From positions 1-64,000 of the forward strand of contig NZ_SMKG01000006.1 of the NCBI RefSeq assembly GCF_004348525.1: 64,000 nucleotides of DNA. The letters run 5' to 3'. Position numbers and translations under genes: made by a program. The notes below the pieces were generated by a model that worked only from the letters and a program-made list of their open reading frames with translations, had not been told where the DNA came from and ran no database searches. Source of the DNA: Micromonospora sp. 15K316. Its GTDB lineage: Bacteria; Actinomycetota; Actinomycetes; Mycobacteriales; Micromonosporaceae. Below, one piece after another: positions 45,099 to 54,173 of the stretch. Numbering within the stretch: position 1 is the first letter of the stretch; each line of letters starts with the position of its first letter.

Positions 45099-46946
45099 CT
45101 ACTGCCGGCGTCGGGCGTCGGCCTCGACGTCGAGCAGGTCGTTCAGCGCCAGCGCCGAGTTGATCAGGGAGAGGTGGCTGAACGCCTGCGGGTAGTTACC
45201 GATCTGCTCACCGGTCGCGGCGATCTCCTCGGCGTACAGGCCGAGGTGGTTGCTGAAGGTGAACATCTTCTCGAGGGTGAGCCGGGCGTCGTCCAGGCGA
45301 CCGGAGCGGCCCAGCGCCTCGACGTACCAGAACGTGCACATGTTGAAGGTGCCCTCGTGCCCGGGAAGGCCGTCGGGGGAGTGGATCGGGTCGTACCGGT
45401 GGACCAGGCTGTCCGAGACCAGCTCGCGCTCGATCGCGGTCAAGGTGGACTGCCAGAGAGGGTCGCTCGGCGTCACGAAGCCGACCGCCGGCATGGCGAG
45501 CAGCGCCGCGTCCAGCATGTTCTCGTCGTACGCCTGCACGAAGCTGCCGCGTCCCCGGTGGTATCCGCGGGCCATGACCTGGTCGTAGATCCGATTGCGT
45601 TGCTCGGCCCAGTGAGTGGTGTCACCGGGGCGGCCGGTGCGGGTGGCGAGGCGGATGGCCCGGTCCAGCGCGACCCAGGACATCACCCGGCCGAAGGTGT
45701 AGTTGCGGGGGTGGTGGCGGCTCTCCCAGATGCCGGCGTCGGGCCGGTCCCAGTGCTGGCAGAGCCAGTCGACGAGCCGGACGGTGCTCTTCCACACCTG
45801 GTGCGAGACGCGGATGCCCTGCTCGTCGGCGAGGTGCATGGCGTAGAGGGCCTCGCCGTGGATGTCGAGTTGGAGCTGGTCGGCGGCGCCGTTGCCGATC
45901 CGCACCGGTCGGGAGTCGCGGTAGCCGTCCAGGTGGTCGAGCACCTCCTCGTGGAGATCGGAGGAGCCGTCCACCCGATACATGATCTTCAGCGGGTCCT
46001 GGTGGTCACCGGCCTCACGGATCCGCTCGTCCAGCCAGTTCATGTACCGGCTGACCTCCTCGGTGAAGCCGAGGCCGAGCAGCGCGTGCACCGAGAACGA
46101 CGTGTCGCGTACCCAGGTGTAGCGGTAGTCCCAGTTGCGGGTGCCGCCGACCAGCTCGGGGAGCGCGGCGGTGGGCGCGGCGATCATCGCGCCGGTCGGC
46201 GCGTACGTCATGAGCTTCAGCGTGATGGCCGAGCGCTCGACCATTTCCCGCCACCGCCCGGTGTAGCGGGACCGTTCGACCCAGCGCCGCCAGTAGTCCC
46301 GCGTCCACTCGAACATCGCGGTGACCTCTGCCGGCGAGATGATCCGTGGCTCCGTGGCGCCCGTCTCCAGGACCACCCCGCCGGTGTCGCCCTCGTTGAG
46401 GGTGCCGTACGCGATCAGGTCGCCGTTCTCCAGGCGGACGTCCCCGGTCTGGGCCCACAGTTGCCGTACCGGGTCTACCGGGTTGAAGCTGAGCGTCGCC
46501 GACCGGCTGCGGAACAGGTAACCGTTGGGGTGGCGCTCCAGCTCGTGGTTCTCCCGGGCGTAGTCGAACCGGGGTCGGCACTCCACCCGGAAGCGCATGC
46601 TGCCCCGGACCATGTTCACCACGCGGACCAGGCGGTGTGACTCGGTGGCCAGATCGCCGGTGACCGGCATGTAGTCCATCACCTCGGCGACGCCGTCGGC
46701 GCTGATGAACCGGGTGATCAGGATCGGCGTGCCGGGCAGGTAGAGCTGTTTGGTGACGTACCGGACGTCGTGCGGGGCGATGCGGAAGTAGCCACCGCGC
46801 TCACGGTCCAGCAGGGCGGCGAAGATGCTCGGCGAGTCGAAGCGCGGCGCGCAGAACCAGTCGATGGTTCCGTCGCACGTCACCAGAGCGGCGGTCTGCA
46901 GGTCGCCGATGAGCCCGTGATCCTCGATCGCCGGATAGCTCTCCAC
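45099..46946 (-). CDS. GH15 glucoamylase/trehalase-family glycoside hydrolase
   Basis: 615 aa from the GTG at 46944-46946 behind GGGAGG. It opens with YPAIEDHGLIGDLQTAALV, the usual entry to the cytosolic GH15 family. The catalytic-barrel landmarks are GTRNWDYRYTWVRDTSFSVH near 280 and the general-base region YAEEIAATGEQIGNYPQAFS near residue 585. These enzymes hydrolyse alpha-glucosidic bonds; actinobacterial members are often trehalases. No signal peptide is present, so the enzyme is intracellular. It is not part of an obvious operon. Confidence 0.93.
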   Translation of the reverse strand: MESYPAIEDHGLIGDLQTAALVTCDGTIDWFCAPRFDSPSIFAALLDRERGGYFRIAPHDVRYVTKQLYLPGTPILITRFISADGVAEVMDYMPVTGDLATESHRLVRVVNMVRGSMRFRVECRPRFDYARENHELERHPNGYLFRSRSATLSFNPVDPVRQLWAQTGDVRLENGDLIAYGTLNEGDTGGVVLETGATEPRIISPAEVTAMFEWTRDYWRRWVERSRYTGRWREMVERSAITLKLMTYAPTGAMIAAPTAALPELVGGTRNWDYRYTWVRDTSFSVHALLGLGFTEEVSRYMNWLDERIREAGDHQDPLKIMYRVDGSSDLHEEVLDHLDGYRDSRPVRIGNGAADQLQLDIHGEALYAMHLADEQGIRVSHQVWKSTVRLVDWLCQHWDRPDAGIWESRHHPRNYTFGRVMSWVALDRAIRLATRTGRPGDTTHWAEQRNRIYDQVMARGYHRGRGSFVQAYDENMLDAALLAMPAVGFVTPSDPLWQSTLTAIERELVSDSLVHRYDPIHSPDGLPGHEGTFNMCTFWYVEALGRSGRLDDARLTLEKMFTFSNHLGLYAEEIAATGEQIGNYPQAFSHLSLINSALALNDLLDVEADARRRQ

Positions 46947-47129
46947 GCCGCCTCCCGGTCCCGACAACCTCCTGCGCAGTAACCTAAGGGACGAATCGTC
47001 GAGGCCGGCTCGATTCGTGATCAGCCACCCGCTCGCGTGCCTCGGCACCTCGACCGGCAGCGCGTGAAGGTCCGCATCCGCACGACCCACGCCGCCTCGG
47101 CCGCACGCAGGGCCCGTGCCCCGCCGCCC

Positions 47130-47666
47130 TCAGCCGAGCTTCTTGACCAGCGTCTCGAACGCCAGGTCGCCACGGCGGGGCTGGCCGAAGCGCTCGTCAC
47201 CGTAGGGGAACGGGGTGATCTCCCCGGTGCGGACGTACCCGCGTCGCTCGTACCAGGCGATCAGGTCGTCCCGTTGGGTGATGACGGTCATCCGCATCTC
47301 CCCGGCGCCCCACTCCTGCTCGGCGTGGCGCTCGGCCACGCCGAGCAGCTCGCGCCCCAGCCCGCCGCCCTGCCGCAGGGGCGCGACGGCGAACATGCCG
47401 AAGTAGGCGTGGTCATCACGGCGCTCCACCTGACAGCAGGCGACGAGCCGGGTCCCCTCCTCGACGACGAGCACCGAGCCGTCCGGGCCCATCACCGCGG
47501 TGGTCACCATGTCGCGGTCGGTGCGCTGGCCGTCGAGCAGGTCCGCCTCGTGGGTCCAGCCGGCCCGGCTGCTCTCCCCCCGGTACGCCGACTCGACCAG
47601 GTCGACGAGGGCGTCGACGTCGGCGAGGCCGGCGATCCGGACGGTGTGGTGTGCGGAGCTGGTCAT
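47130..47666 (-). CDS. GNAT acetyltransferase
   Basis: 178 aa. GNAT motif A is FAVAPLRQGGGLGRELLGVA near residue 105, followed by WYERRGYVRTGEITPFPYGD, typical of the phosphinothricin/MnaT-like subgroup. The N-terminus reads RIAGLADVDALVDLVESAYR. It probably acetylates a small amine; substrate unknown. It stands alone, 183 bases from the GH15 gene on the same strand. Confidence 0.9.
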   Translation of the reverse strand: MTSSAHHTVRIAGLADVDALVDLVESAYRGESSRAGWTHEADLLDGQRTDRDMVTTAVMGPDGSVLVVEEGTRLVACCQVERRDDHAYFGMFAVAPLRQGGGLGRELLGVAERHAEQEWGAGEMRMTVITQRDDLIAWYERRGYVRTGEITPFPYGDERFGQPRRGDLAFETLVKKLG

Positions 47667-47767
47667 CGGCGGAACTCCCCGGGTAGCGGCAGCGGGTTCA
47701 CCATCGTATGCGGGCGGGATCGGGACGTACCCGCCGCGGAACCGGGCCGGCAGGAGGAGGGGCGATC

Positions 47768-47880
47768 AGAAGCTGATGGCGATGCCGATCCTGCGGTCGC
47801 GTCGGCCCAGGAGCAGGTCGAGTCCGAACACCAGCTGGGCGACGGGGTAGCGGCGGGACATGAGCTGGCGTACCCGGGCC
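47768..47880 (-). pseudogene. C-terminal fragment of a TetR-like regulator
   Basis: The minus-strand reading LMSRRYPVAQLVFGLDLLLG, ending in IAISF and a stop, resembles the closing helix of TetR ligand domains. No start or HTH is found upstream; the preceding bases belong to other debris. Confidence 0.4.
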
Positions 47881-47950
47881 GTCTCGGCCCGATCCAAGAG
47901 CCGGGCCGGCCACGGATCGGCTGCGATCCGCCGGCCGGCTACGTGCCGGC

Positions 47951-48076
47951 ATAACCGCCGAGGACATCGCCACCTTCGTCCGCATGACCCTCACCGCGGA
48001 CAGCGACGAGGCCCGCAGCAAGGCGATCCAGGTCATGCTCGATGGACTTGTCAGCCCGGAAGGCGCCGCGACCTGA
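47951..48076 (+). pseudogene. C-terminal fragment of an unidentified regulator-like gene
   Basis: Plus-strand ITAEDIATFVRMTLTADS then EARSKAIQVMLDGLVSPEG to a stop is helical and coding-like, as in the tail of TetR-type proteins. The frame does not extend upstream into a recognisable HTH. It is 46 bases from the end of the DUF308 gene. Confidence 0.4.
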
Positions 48077-48121
48077 CGTCGCCGGCATCCGGCCTTCTCC
48101 AGACCGGCGTCGCCCTCCGTG

Positions 48122-48679
48122 TCAGTCGCCCTTCGCCGCGCGGCCGAGGCGGACGGCCGAGATGAGGAAGAAGACGGCGCCGGGGATGGCGTAGCCGATC
48201 GCGTTGGTCAACGTCGGGCTGTCCGCGGAGGCGCCCGCGATGAACGACCCACCGGCGAGTACCGAGATGCCACCGCTGATGATCATCGGCCACTGGCCCC
48301 CCATCCTGCGACGGGTGACACCCACGACCAGCTGGATCAGCCCGGCCACGATCGCCCAGGTACCCCACGCGCGCAGGACCTCCGGGATGCCGGATGTGCT
48401 CGCGACCGCCAGGCCGACCGCGGCGAGCAGGCTGACCGCGATGTTGGCGTAGAGCAGGGCGGGTGACCCGGTGGCGCGCGACGCGCGGGCGTCGACGACG
48501 GCGGCCGCCACGTCGAACAGCGGGTAGAGCACGAGCAGCGTGACGGCGAGCGGACCGAGGTGCTCGGCGGTCGTGAACATCACGAGGGCCCAGGTGATGG
48601 CGAACGCGAAGCGGACGAAGTACAGCTTCCGCAGGGCGGCTGCCGTCGTCGAGACGCCGGGCGCGGCAAGGGTGGTCAT
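48122..48679 (-). CDS. DUF308 (HdeD-like) membrane protein
   Basis: 185 aa from the ATG at 48677-48679. Five to six hydrophobic helices (FVRFAFAITWALVMFTT, AVTLLVLYPLFDVAAAVV, and later ones) fit DUF308/HdeD-type membrane proteins, linked to acid or membrane stress in enterobacteria. It is divergent from a TetR gene with three palindromes in the shared promoter region, so it is very probably the TetR target. Confidence 0.85.
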   Translation of the reverse strand: MTTLAAPGVSTTAAALRKLYFVRFAFAITWALVMFTTAEHLGPLAVTLLVLYPLFDVAAAVVDARASRATGSPALLYANIAVSLLAAVGLAVASTSGIPEVLRAWGTWAIVAGLIQLVVGVTRRRMGGQWPMIISGGISVLAGGSFIAGASADSPTLTNAIGYAIPGAVFFLISAVRLGRAAKGD

Positions 48680-48771
48680 GGTGATCCTCTCGGGGTTCCT
48701 GACGGGGCGGCGATCAGCGGATGTGGCGCTGACCTGGTCGATCAAGTCGGGGAGCCGGAACGCCCGCCCGG

Positions 48772-48790
48772 TAGAACGAACGTTCTGTCA
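48772..48790. promoter_or_regulatory. TetR operator 1, GAACGTTC core
   Basis: AGAACGAACGTTCTGTCA, with palindromic core GAACGTTC at 48778-48785 and partly symmetric flanks. Nearest of three to the DUF308 gene. Confidence 0.75.
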
Positions 48791-48825
48791 CGGGCAATGA
48801 TGGCCGCGCCTGCCGCCTGGTGTCA

Positions 48826-48843
48826 AGACAGAACGTTCTATCT
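48826..48843. promoter_or_regulatory. TetR operator 2, GAACGTTC core
   Basis: AGACAGAACGTTCTATCT, symmetric over 16 of 18 positions, core at 48831-48838. Centre is 53 bp from operator 1. Confidence 0.8.
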
Positions 48844-48887
48844 GATGGTGGCCCTGGCCCGACGGCACGGCGGCGCTCACGACGCCG

Positions 48888-48904
48888 AGACGGAACGTTC
48901 TGTC
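48888..48904. promoter_or_regulatory. TetR operator 3, GAACGTTC core
   Basis: AGACGGAACGTTCTGTC, core at 48893-48900. Centre is 62 bp from operator 2 and about 20 bases before the TetR start, a position suited to autorepression. Confidence 0.8.
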
Positions 48905-48918
48905 GCTACCATGGACCC

Positions 48919-49515
48919 ATGGCGACTAGCGAAACCGAGGTCCGGCCGTCCGAGGCGCGTCTCCGGCTGCTCGGCGCGGCTTCCCGGATCTTCTATGCGG
49001 AGGGAATCCACTCGGTCGGCGTCGATCGGATCGTCGCCGAGGCCAACGTGACCCGGGCCACGTTCTATCGGCACTTCCCGGGCAAGGAGGATCTCGTCCT
49101 CGCCTATCTGCGCGGAGTCGACCAGGCCATCCGCAGCCAGGTGGAGGTGGCCGTCGCGGTCGGCCTGCCGGCGGGTGACGCCGTCCGGGCCGTCGCGGCG
49201 TCGATCGCCGAGAGCATCCAGTCTTCCGGCTTTCGCGGATGCGCCTTCCTGAACGCGGTGGCCGAGTATCCCGACCCCGACCACCCCGTACACCAAGCGG
49301 TTCTCGCCCATCGGCAGTGGTTCCTCGACGCCGTCACCGCCTTGATGGCACGCATCGACAAGACCTCAGCCGAGTCCGCCGCGCAGCACTTCGTCATGCT
49401 GCGCGACGGCGCCATGGCGGCCGGTTGCCTCTTCGATCCGACGGTGATCTGCGAGACCTTCCTCCGCGGCGTCGACGGACTCGTCCAGGCTCATGCCGCG
49501 CGGCAGCCGTCCTGA
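48919..49515 (+). CDS. TetR-family repressor
   Basis: 198 aa from the ATG at 48919. The HTH (RLRLLGAASRIFYAEGIHSV, then TRATFYRHFPGKEDLVL) is followed by a ligand domain with GFRGCAFLNAVAEYPDPDHP, the subgroup marked by a Cys near residue 110. It is divergent from the DUF308 gene, with three GAACGTTC palindromes between them, the clearest operator array in the window. It probably represses itself and the membrane-protein gene. Confidence 0.92.
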   Translation: MATSETEVRPSEARLRLLGAASRIFYAEGIHSVGVDRIVAEANVTRATFYRHFPGKEDLVLAYLRGVDQAIRSQVEVAVAVGLPAGDAVRAVAASIAESIQSSGFRGCAFLNAVAEYPDPDHPVHQAVLAHRQWFLDAVTALMARIDKTSAESAAQHFVMLRDGAMAAGCLFDPTVICETFLRGVDGLVQAHAARQPS

Positions 49516-49678
49516 TTGCTCGATCGGGTAGGACGGGTCAGCGGTAGGCGCGGGCTCGGTGAGCGGACGGCGGACTCCGCACGAGCGGTGCCGACAGCCG
49601 TCCGGCGGGCAACGCCCACGGTGGCGATCGCTCCGCGAACTGTCGGACCCTGAGTGTGCGGTGTGGCCCTGCCCGGGA

Positions 49679-50914
49679 TCAGGCCTCGGACTCGCGACTG
49701 CCGGGCGTCTCCCGCGCGATCGGCGAGGCGAAATCCTCCCGCGGCCGCCGCCGGCTCCGCACCGCGTCGAGCAGTGCGACAAGAGCCAGCACTCCGGCCA
49801 CCGCGCTCAGTCCGACCATCGGCGACCAGCGGGCCAACGCCGCCGTGACCAGCAGCAGCACCACCAAGCCGATCATCCCCGACCCGGGGACCCGGCCGAA
49901 GATCGCGTAGTCCAGCCGCACCCGAGCGACGAGGAAGAGCACCGGACCGCCCACCACGAACAGAAGCCACGTCGGCCGCGGCGGCCCGAACGGCTCGGCG
50001 ATCACCAGCTCGTAGCCGACCGCGGTGACGAGCACGCTGAGCACGATCAACCCGTGCGTCCGTTCCGACGCCGTACCCAACCGGCCGGGCAGGCGCGCCC
50101 GCCCCAACGCCTCGTTCAGCAAACGACCGGCGCGGTGGAAGTAGATCCGCCACAACAACGCGCTGGTGGTGAACGCCACCCCGAAGGCGGCCGCCCGCTC
50201 CGCCGAGTAGTCCACCCCACCGAAAACGACGCCGATGACCAGAATCGACTCGCCGAGCGCGACGAGGAACATCTGCTGGTGACGTTCGGCCAGATGCTCC
50301 CCGGTGATCCGCCAGCGACCGACCGCCGCGGCACCGAGCCGAGGCAGCGGCCAGCCCAGAGCCCAGGCGAGGTAGTCCACCGCGAGCGCGGCCGCCCACA
50401 GCGGCAGGCGAAGCCGGTCCGGGCCCAACGCGCCGACCAGCCAGAGCGGTGCGGAGAGCGCTGACCAGGCGGCGAGTCGAAACGGCACCAGCCGTCGTGG
50501 ATGGCCACGCAGCGCGGCCGCGACCACTAGCGGCCGCACCACCATCACCATCAGGTACGCGACCGTGAACGGCAACGCCCGCTCCTCCATGGCGCGCGGC
50601 AGCGTCACCGCCATCACCAGGGCGGCGAACATGGTGCCGACCACGACCGCCTGAATGGTCGACCGCTCCGGCTCGTAGCGACTGGTGATCCAGGTGGTGT
50701 GCGACCAGATCAGCCAGAGCGCCAGGAAGAGCAGCAGGGTACGGCCGAGCCCGGTGACGAGCGTCCAGCCGGTGTCGCTGCGCAGGTCGGCGAAGCGATG
50801 CGAGACCTGGGTGAGGGCGACGACGAAGGCCAGGTCGAAGAAGAGCTCCAGGAAGGTGGCGCGTCCCGAACTCGTCGCCGGGCGCAGCAGCCCGGCACCG
50901 CGTCCCGCCACCAT
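49679..50914 (-). CDS. LtrA-family membrane protein, second intact copy
   Basis: 411 aa. ATFLELFFDLAFVVALTQVS and ITGEHLAERHQQMFLVALGE match LtrA, with about ten hydrophobic helices and a charged tail. It diverges clearly from the copy at 36164-37345, for example in the segment between helices 3 and 5. The start at ATG 50912-50914 lacks a perfect ribosome site. It converges with the TetR gene, about 160 bases away. Confidence 0.88.
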   Translation of the reverse strand: MVAGRGAGLLRPATSSGRATFLELFFDLAFVVALTQVSHRFADLRSDTGWTLVTGLGRTLLLFLALWLIWSHTTWITSRYEPERSTIQAVVVGTMFAALVMAVTLPRAMEERALPFTVAYLMVMVVRPLVVAAALRGHPRRLVPFRLAAWSALSAPLWLVGALGPDRLRLPLWAAALAVDYLAWALGWPLPRLGAAAVGRWRITGEHLAERHQQMFLVALGESILVIGVVFGGVDYSAERAAAFGVAFTTSALLWRIYFHRAGRLLNEALGRARLPGRLGTASERTHGLIVLSVLVTAVGYELVIAEPFGPPRPTWLLFVVGGPVLFLVARVRLDYAIFGRVPGSGMIGLVVLLLVTAALARWSPMVGLSAVAGVLALVALLDAVRSRRRPREDFASPIARETPGSRESEA

Positions 50915-51046
50915 CGTCGGCCCCCGTCCGTCCTCGTGGCACCAACGAGTCGGCCGCCGACAGGGATGCGTCGGCGTGGCCGAGCCGGCGATGACGGCTC
51001 GGCCACGCCGCTGTTCTCAGCGGGTAGCACCCACCCGTCGCGCGGT

Positions 51047-52288
51047 TCACACCCGGACCACAGCGGCCGGTCTCGGTTCGGCGTCGAGCGGAAGGTCGCG
51101 CAGCCGCCGGATCGGGGTCGAGAGGTAGATGATCGGGGAGATCACGGTGAGCGCCCCGAAGATCAGCAGAGTGGTGCGGGCGCCGAGCGGCCCGGCCAGG
51201 GCGCCGGCGAGCAGGCCGCCGAGGGGGATGGCGCCCCAGGAGACGAACTTGACCGTGGCGATCACGCGGGACAAGAGCTCCGGCGGGCTGGCGAGCATCC
51301 GGTAGGTGCGGGTGGTCACGCTGAGCACCACCGAGCAGCCGGCGAAGACGAGGTTGCCGACGGCGAAGGCGAGATAGCCGGCGGCGCCGGTGCCCAGCGG
51401 GATGACGAGCGCGCCGGCCACGCTGACGACGGCCGCGATGATCAGACCGCGTGCGGTGCCGACCCGATCGGTGAACCGGGTCGTCAGAGCGGCGCCGACG
51501 AGCGAGCCGAGGCCGTCGGCGGCGATCAGCAGACCGACCACGAGCGGCGGCGCGTGCAGCTCGCGCACCAGGTAGTAGTGGAAGAGGGCCAGCATCGCGC
51601 CGGAGACGAAGTTCGTCGCGGTGGCGTCCCACATCGCCGGTCCGATGATCGGGTGGCGGAGCACGTAGTGCCAGCCCTCGCGGATCATCGTGACCATCGG
51701 GGGCCGCTCGGCCGGTCGTTGTACCCGCCGGGCCGGCAGGGTGCGCAGCAGCGTGGCGGAGATCAGATAGCTGACGGCGTCTACGAAGAGCGTCGGCACC
51801 GCGCCCAGCAGCTGCACCGCGAGCCCGCCCAGCGACGGCCCGCCGAGCTGTGCCGCGGCATGCGTAGCGGAGGTGAGGCTGTTGCGCGCCTGCAACTGCG
51901 CCGCCGGCACGATCTCCGGCAGGAAGGTCTGGTTCGCCACGTCGAAGAGCACGTTGGCGAAGCTCGTCACCAGGGCGACCGCGACCAGCTGGGCCACCGT
52001 CAAGGCGTCGAACCACCAGGCCAGGGGGACGGACGCGATGGCGAGCGCCCGGATCAGATCCAGGGCGACCTGCATGCCGCGCAGCGGCAGGCGCTGCACG
52101 ATCACCCCCGCCGGCAGGCTGATCAGGAGGTACGCGAGGTAGCCGGCCGCCGTGATCAGACCCATCTCGAAGGGGGACGCGTGCAGCACGGTCAGTGCGG
52201 TCAACGGCAGGGCCAATCCACCGACCGCCGAGCCGAAGAGGCTGGTCGTACCGGCGAGCCACCAGCGCCAGAAAACAGTAAGTTCCAT
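51047..52288 (-). CDS. MFS exporter, multidrug type
   Basis: 413 aa with about twelve membrane helices. The start MELTVFWRWWLAGTTSLFGS and the segments ANVLFDVANQTFLPEIVPAA and HYYLVRELHAPPLVVGLLIA are typical of MFS drug efflux proteins of the DHA3 group. The ATG at 52286-52288 has no ribosome site and lies inside a 17-bp perfect palindrome. A TAGGGT hexamer sits 10 bases upstream, so the mRNA may be leaderless. It is divergent from the CFA-like gene. No regulator gene is adjacent. Confidence 0.9.
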   Translation of the reverse strand: MELTVFWRWWLAGTTSLFGSAVGGLALPLTALTVLHASPFEMGLITAAGYLAYLLISLPAGVIVQRLPLRGMQVALDLIRALAIASVPLAWWFDALTVAQLVAVALVTSFANVLFDVANQTFLPEIVPAAQLQARNSLTSATHAAAQLGGPSLGGLAVQLLGAVPTLFVDAVSYLISATLLRTLPARRVQRPAERPPMVTMIREGWHYVLRHPIIGPAMWDATATNFVSGAMLALFHYYLVRELHAPPLVVGLLIAADGLGSLVGAALTTRFTDRVGTARGLIIAAVVSVAGALVIPLGTGAAGYLAFAVGNLVFAGCSVVLSVTTRTYRMLASPPELLSRVIATVKFVSWGAIPLGGLLAGALAGPLGARTTLLIFGALTVISPIIYLSTPIRRLRDLPLDAEPRPAAVVRV

Positions 52289-52297
52289 AATGGAACT
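52281..52297. promoter_or_regulatory. Perfect palindrome over the MFS start codon
   Basis: AGTTCCAT-A-ATGGAACT: 8-bp perfect arms around one base. It includes the start codon of the exporter gene and follows the presumed -10 region. A repressor bound here would sit on the transcription start. Confidence 0.75.
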
Positions 52298-52402
52298 GAC
52301 CCTAGTGGCGAGGGTGCGGAATGTCGACCGAGCCGACCACGACAGGGCTCTTTCGGCGAGCGATGGTGTCCCTGAGCAGGGGGCCTGTGGGACCATCACC
52401 GC

Positions 52403-53558
52403 ATGAGGCGGACCTTGGCCGACGTGGTCGGCCGGCGCTACGAGGACTACTTCCGCGACCGGACCCCCGTGCCGTTCGAGATCGTCGGCACCGACGGCAC
52501 GACCCACGGCTTCGGGGTCACCGAGGCCCTGCCGCCCCGGTTCAGTCTGGTCGTCCGCGACGACGTCGGTCACCGGGCGCTGCACTCACTCGACCAACTC
52601 CAGGTGGTCCTGGCGTACCTCGCGGGGCACATCGACGTCGAGGGTGATCTGTTCGCCGCGCTGACCATGCGGCGGTTCTTCTCCGACGTACATCCGATCG
52701 CCTTCCTCGGCCGGTGGCTGCCGGCTGTGCTGCACGGGCGGTACGGACACGACCAGCGGTCGATCTCCCGGCACTACGACGAGGACTCCGACTTCTTCCT
52801 GACCTTCCTCGACACCCGGCACCGCTGCTACACCCAGGGTGTGTTCGAGCGGGATGACGAGGCGCTCGAGGACGCGGTGACCCGCAAGCTCGACCTGGCG
52901 CTCAAGGCCATCGGTGTCGGACCCGGGGACCGGGTGCTGGAGGTCGGCGGTGGGTGGGGGGCGTTCGCCGAGTACGCCGCGCGGCGCGGCGTCTCGGTCA
53001 CCACCGTGACGCTGGCGGCCGAGTCCGAGCGCTTCCTCACCGACTTCTTCGCCCGGGAGGGGCTACCGGTCACCGTGGTGCGGGAACACTTCCTGCGGTA
53101 CCGGGCCGCCGAGCCGTTCGACGCGATCGTGAACATGGGCGTCACCGAGCATTTGCCCGACTACCGGGCCACCCTGCGGGCGTACGCCCGGCTGCTGCGT
53201 CCGGGCGGTCGGATCTACCTCGACGCCCTCGCCATGCGTCGCAAGCAGCATCTCTCCACGTTCTTCAAGCAGTACATCTACCCGGGGAACTCGGCCCCCC
53301 TGGTGCTGCACTCGTACCTGCGGCAGGTGGCCCGATCCCCGTTCGAGCTGCTCGACGTCGAGGACGACCGGCACAACTACTTCCTGACCTGCCGAGCCTG
53401 GGCGCAGCGGCTGGACGCGCGGCGCGAGGAGATCGTCGCCCGCTGGGGGGGAGCCGCTCTACCGCCGCTTCCGGATCTTCCTCTGGGGATCGGCCGCCGG
53501 CTTCGACACGGGTCTCGTCCAGGCGTACCGGTGGGTGCTCACCCGCACCGCGGCCTGA
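52403..53558 (+). pseudogene. Cyclopropane-fatty-acid-synthase-like methyltransferase, frameshifted near the end
   Basis: The start ATG 52403 opens a CFA synthase-like protein: N-terminal lipid-binding part, then the SAM site VLEVGGGWGAFAEYAA near residue 180 and the segment GVTEHLPDY. At 53444 a run of seven Gs shifts the frame; with six Gs it would read ARWGEPLYRRFRIFLWG to a stop at 53556-53558, as in relatives. As given, the frame runs on to 53833 across the next gene's start. It is either a defective gene or a sequence error. Intact length would be about 385 aa. Confidence 0.82.
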
Positions 53559-53675
53559 ACGACCACGGCCGGGGCATCCGGCAGTCGTCCCGCTGCTCGA
53601 CGAGTGGCCGTTCGCCATGCAACCTTTCCCGTCCACAGGCGGTACTACCTGGTGAACGGGGGAGAGGGGCGGGAC

Positions 53676-54173
53676 GTGATCACACCGGAGGGCTTCGACG
53701 AGTTCGTCGCGACCCGCTCGCCCCGGCTGCTGCGTACCGCGTTCCTGCTCACCCGGGACTGGGCGTCGGCCGAGGATCTGCTGCAGACCGCCTTGGCGCG
53801 GGCGTGGGAGGCGTGGCGGCGTATCGAGGGTGATCCGGAGCCGTACGTGCGGCCGATCATCGTCAACGCGTACGCCTCGTCGTGGCGGCGCCGGTGGCGG
53901 GGGGAGTTACCCACGGCCGACCTTCCTGAGGTGGCCGCCGAGGCGGACCGGTACTCGGGTCTCGACGACCGGGACCGTCTCTGGCGGGCGTTGGGACGAC
54001 TGCCTCGCCGGCAGCGTGCCGTGCTCGTGCTGCGGTACTTCGAGGACCTGTCGGATGCCGAGATCGGCGAAGTGCTCGGCTGCGCCGTCGGCACCGTCAA
54101 GAGCCAGGCCAGCCGGGCCGTGGCCAAACTCCGCCTCGACGACACGCTCTCGCCCGAAGGACTGCTCCGATGA
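53676..54173 (+). CDS. SigE-family ECF sigma factor
   Basis: 165 aa from the GTG at 53676, with GGAGAGG upstream. Region 2 (FDEFVATRSPRLLRTAFLLT, then EDLLQTALARAWEAWRRI) and region 4 (RLPRRQRAVLVLRYFEDLSD, with IGEVLGCAVGTVKSQASRAV) are complete. The last codon and stop overlap the next ATG (ATGA), so translation is coupled to the membrane protein that follows. It is of the actinobacterial SigE group, often paired with a transmembrane anti-sigma. Confidence 0.9.
   Translation: MITPEGFDEFVATRSPRLLRTAFLLTRDWASAEDLLQTALARAWEAWRRIEGDPEPYVRPIIVNAYASSWRRRWRGELPTADLPEVAAEADRYSGLDDRDRLWRALGRLPRRQRAVLVLRYFEDLSDAEIGEVLGCAVGTVKSQASRAVAKLRLDDTLSPEGLLR

Noticed and set aside
49491-52262. 923-codon open frame on the minus strand
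   Set aside because: It is the antisense-type shadow of the MFS and LtrA genes, with arginine-rich low-complexity translation and no domain.
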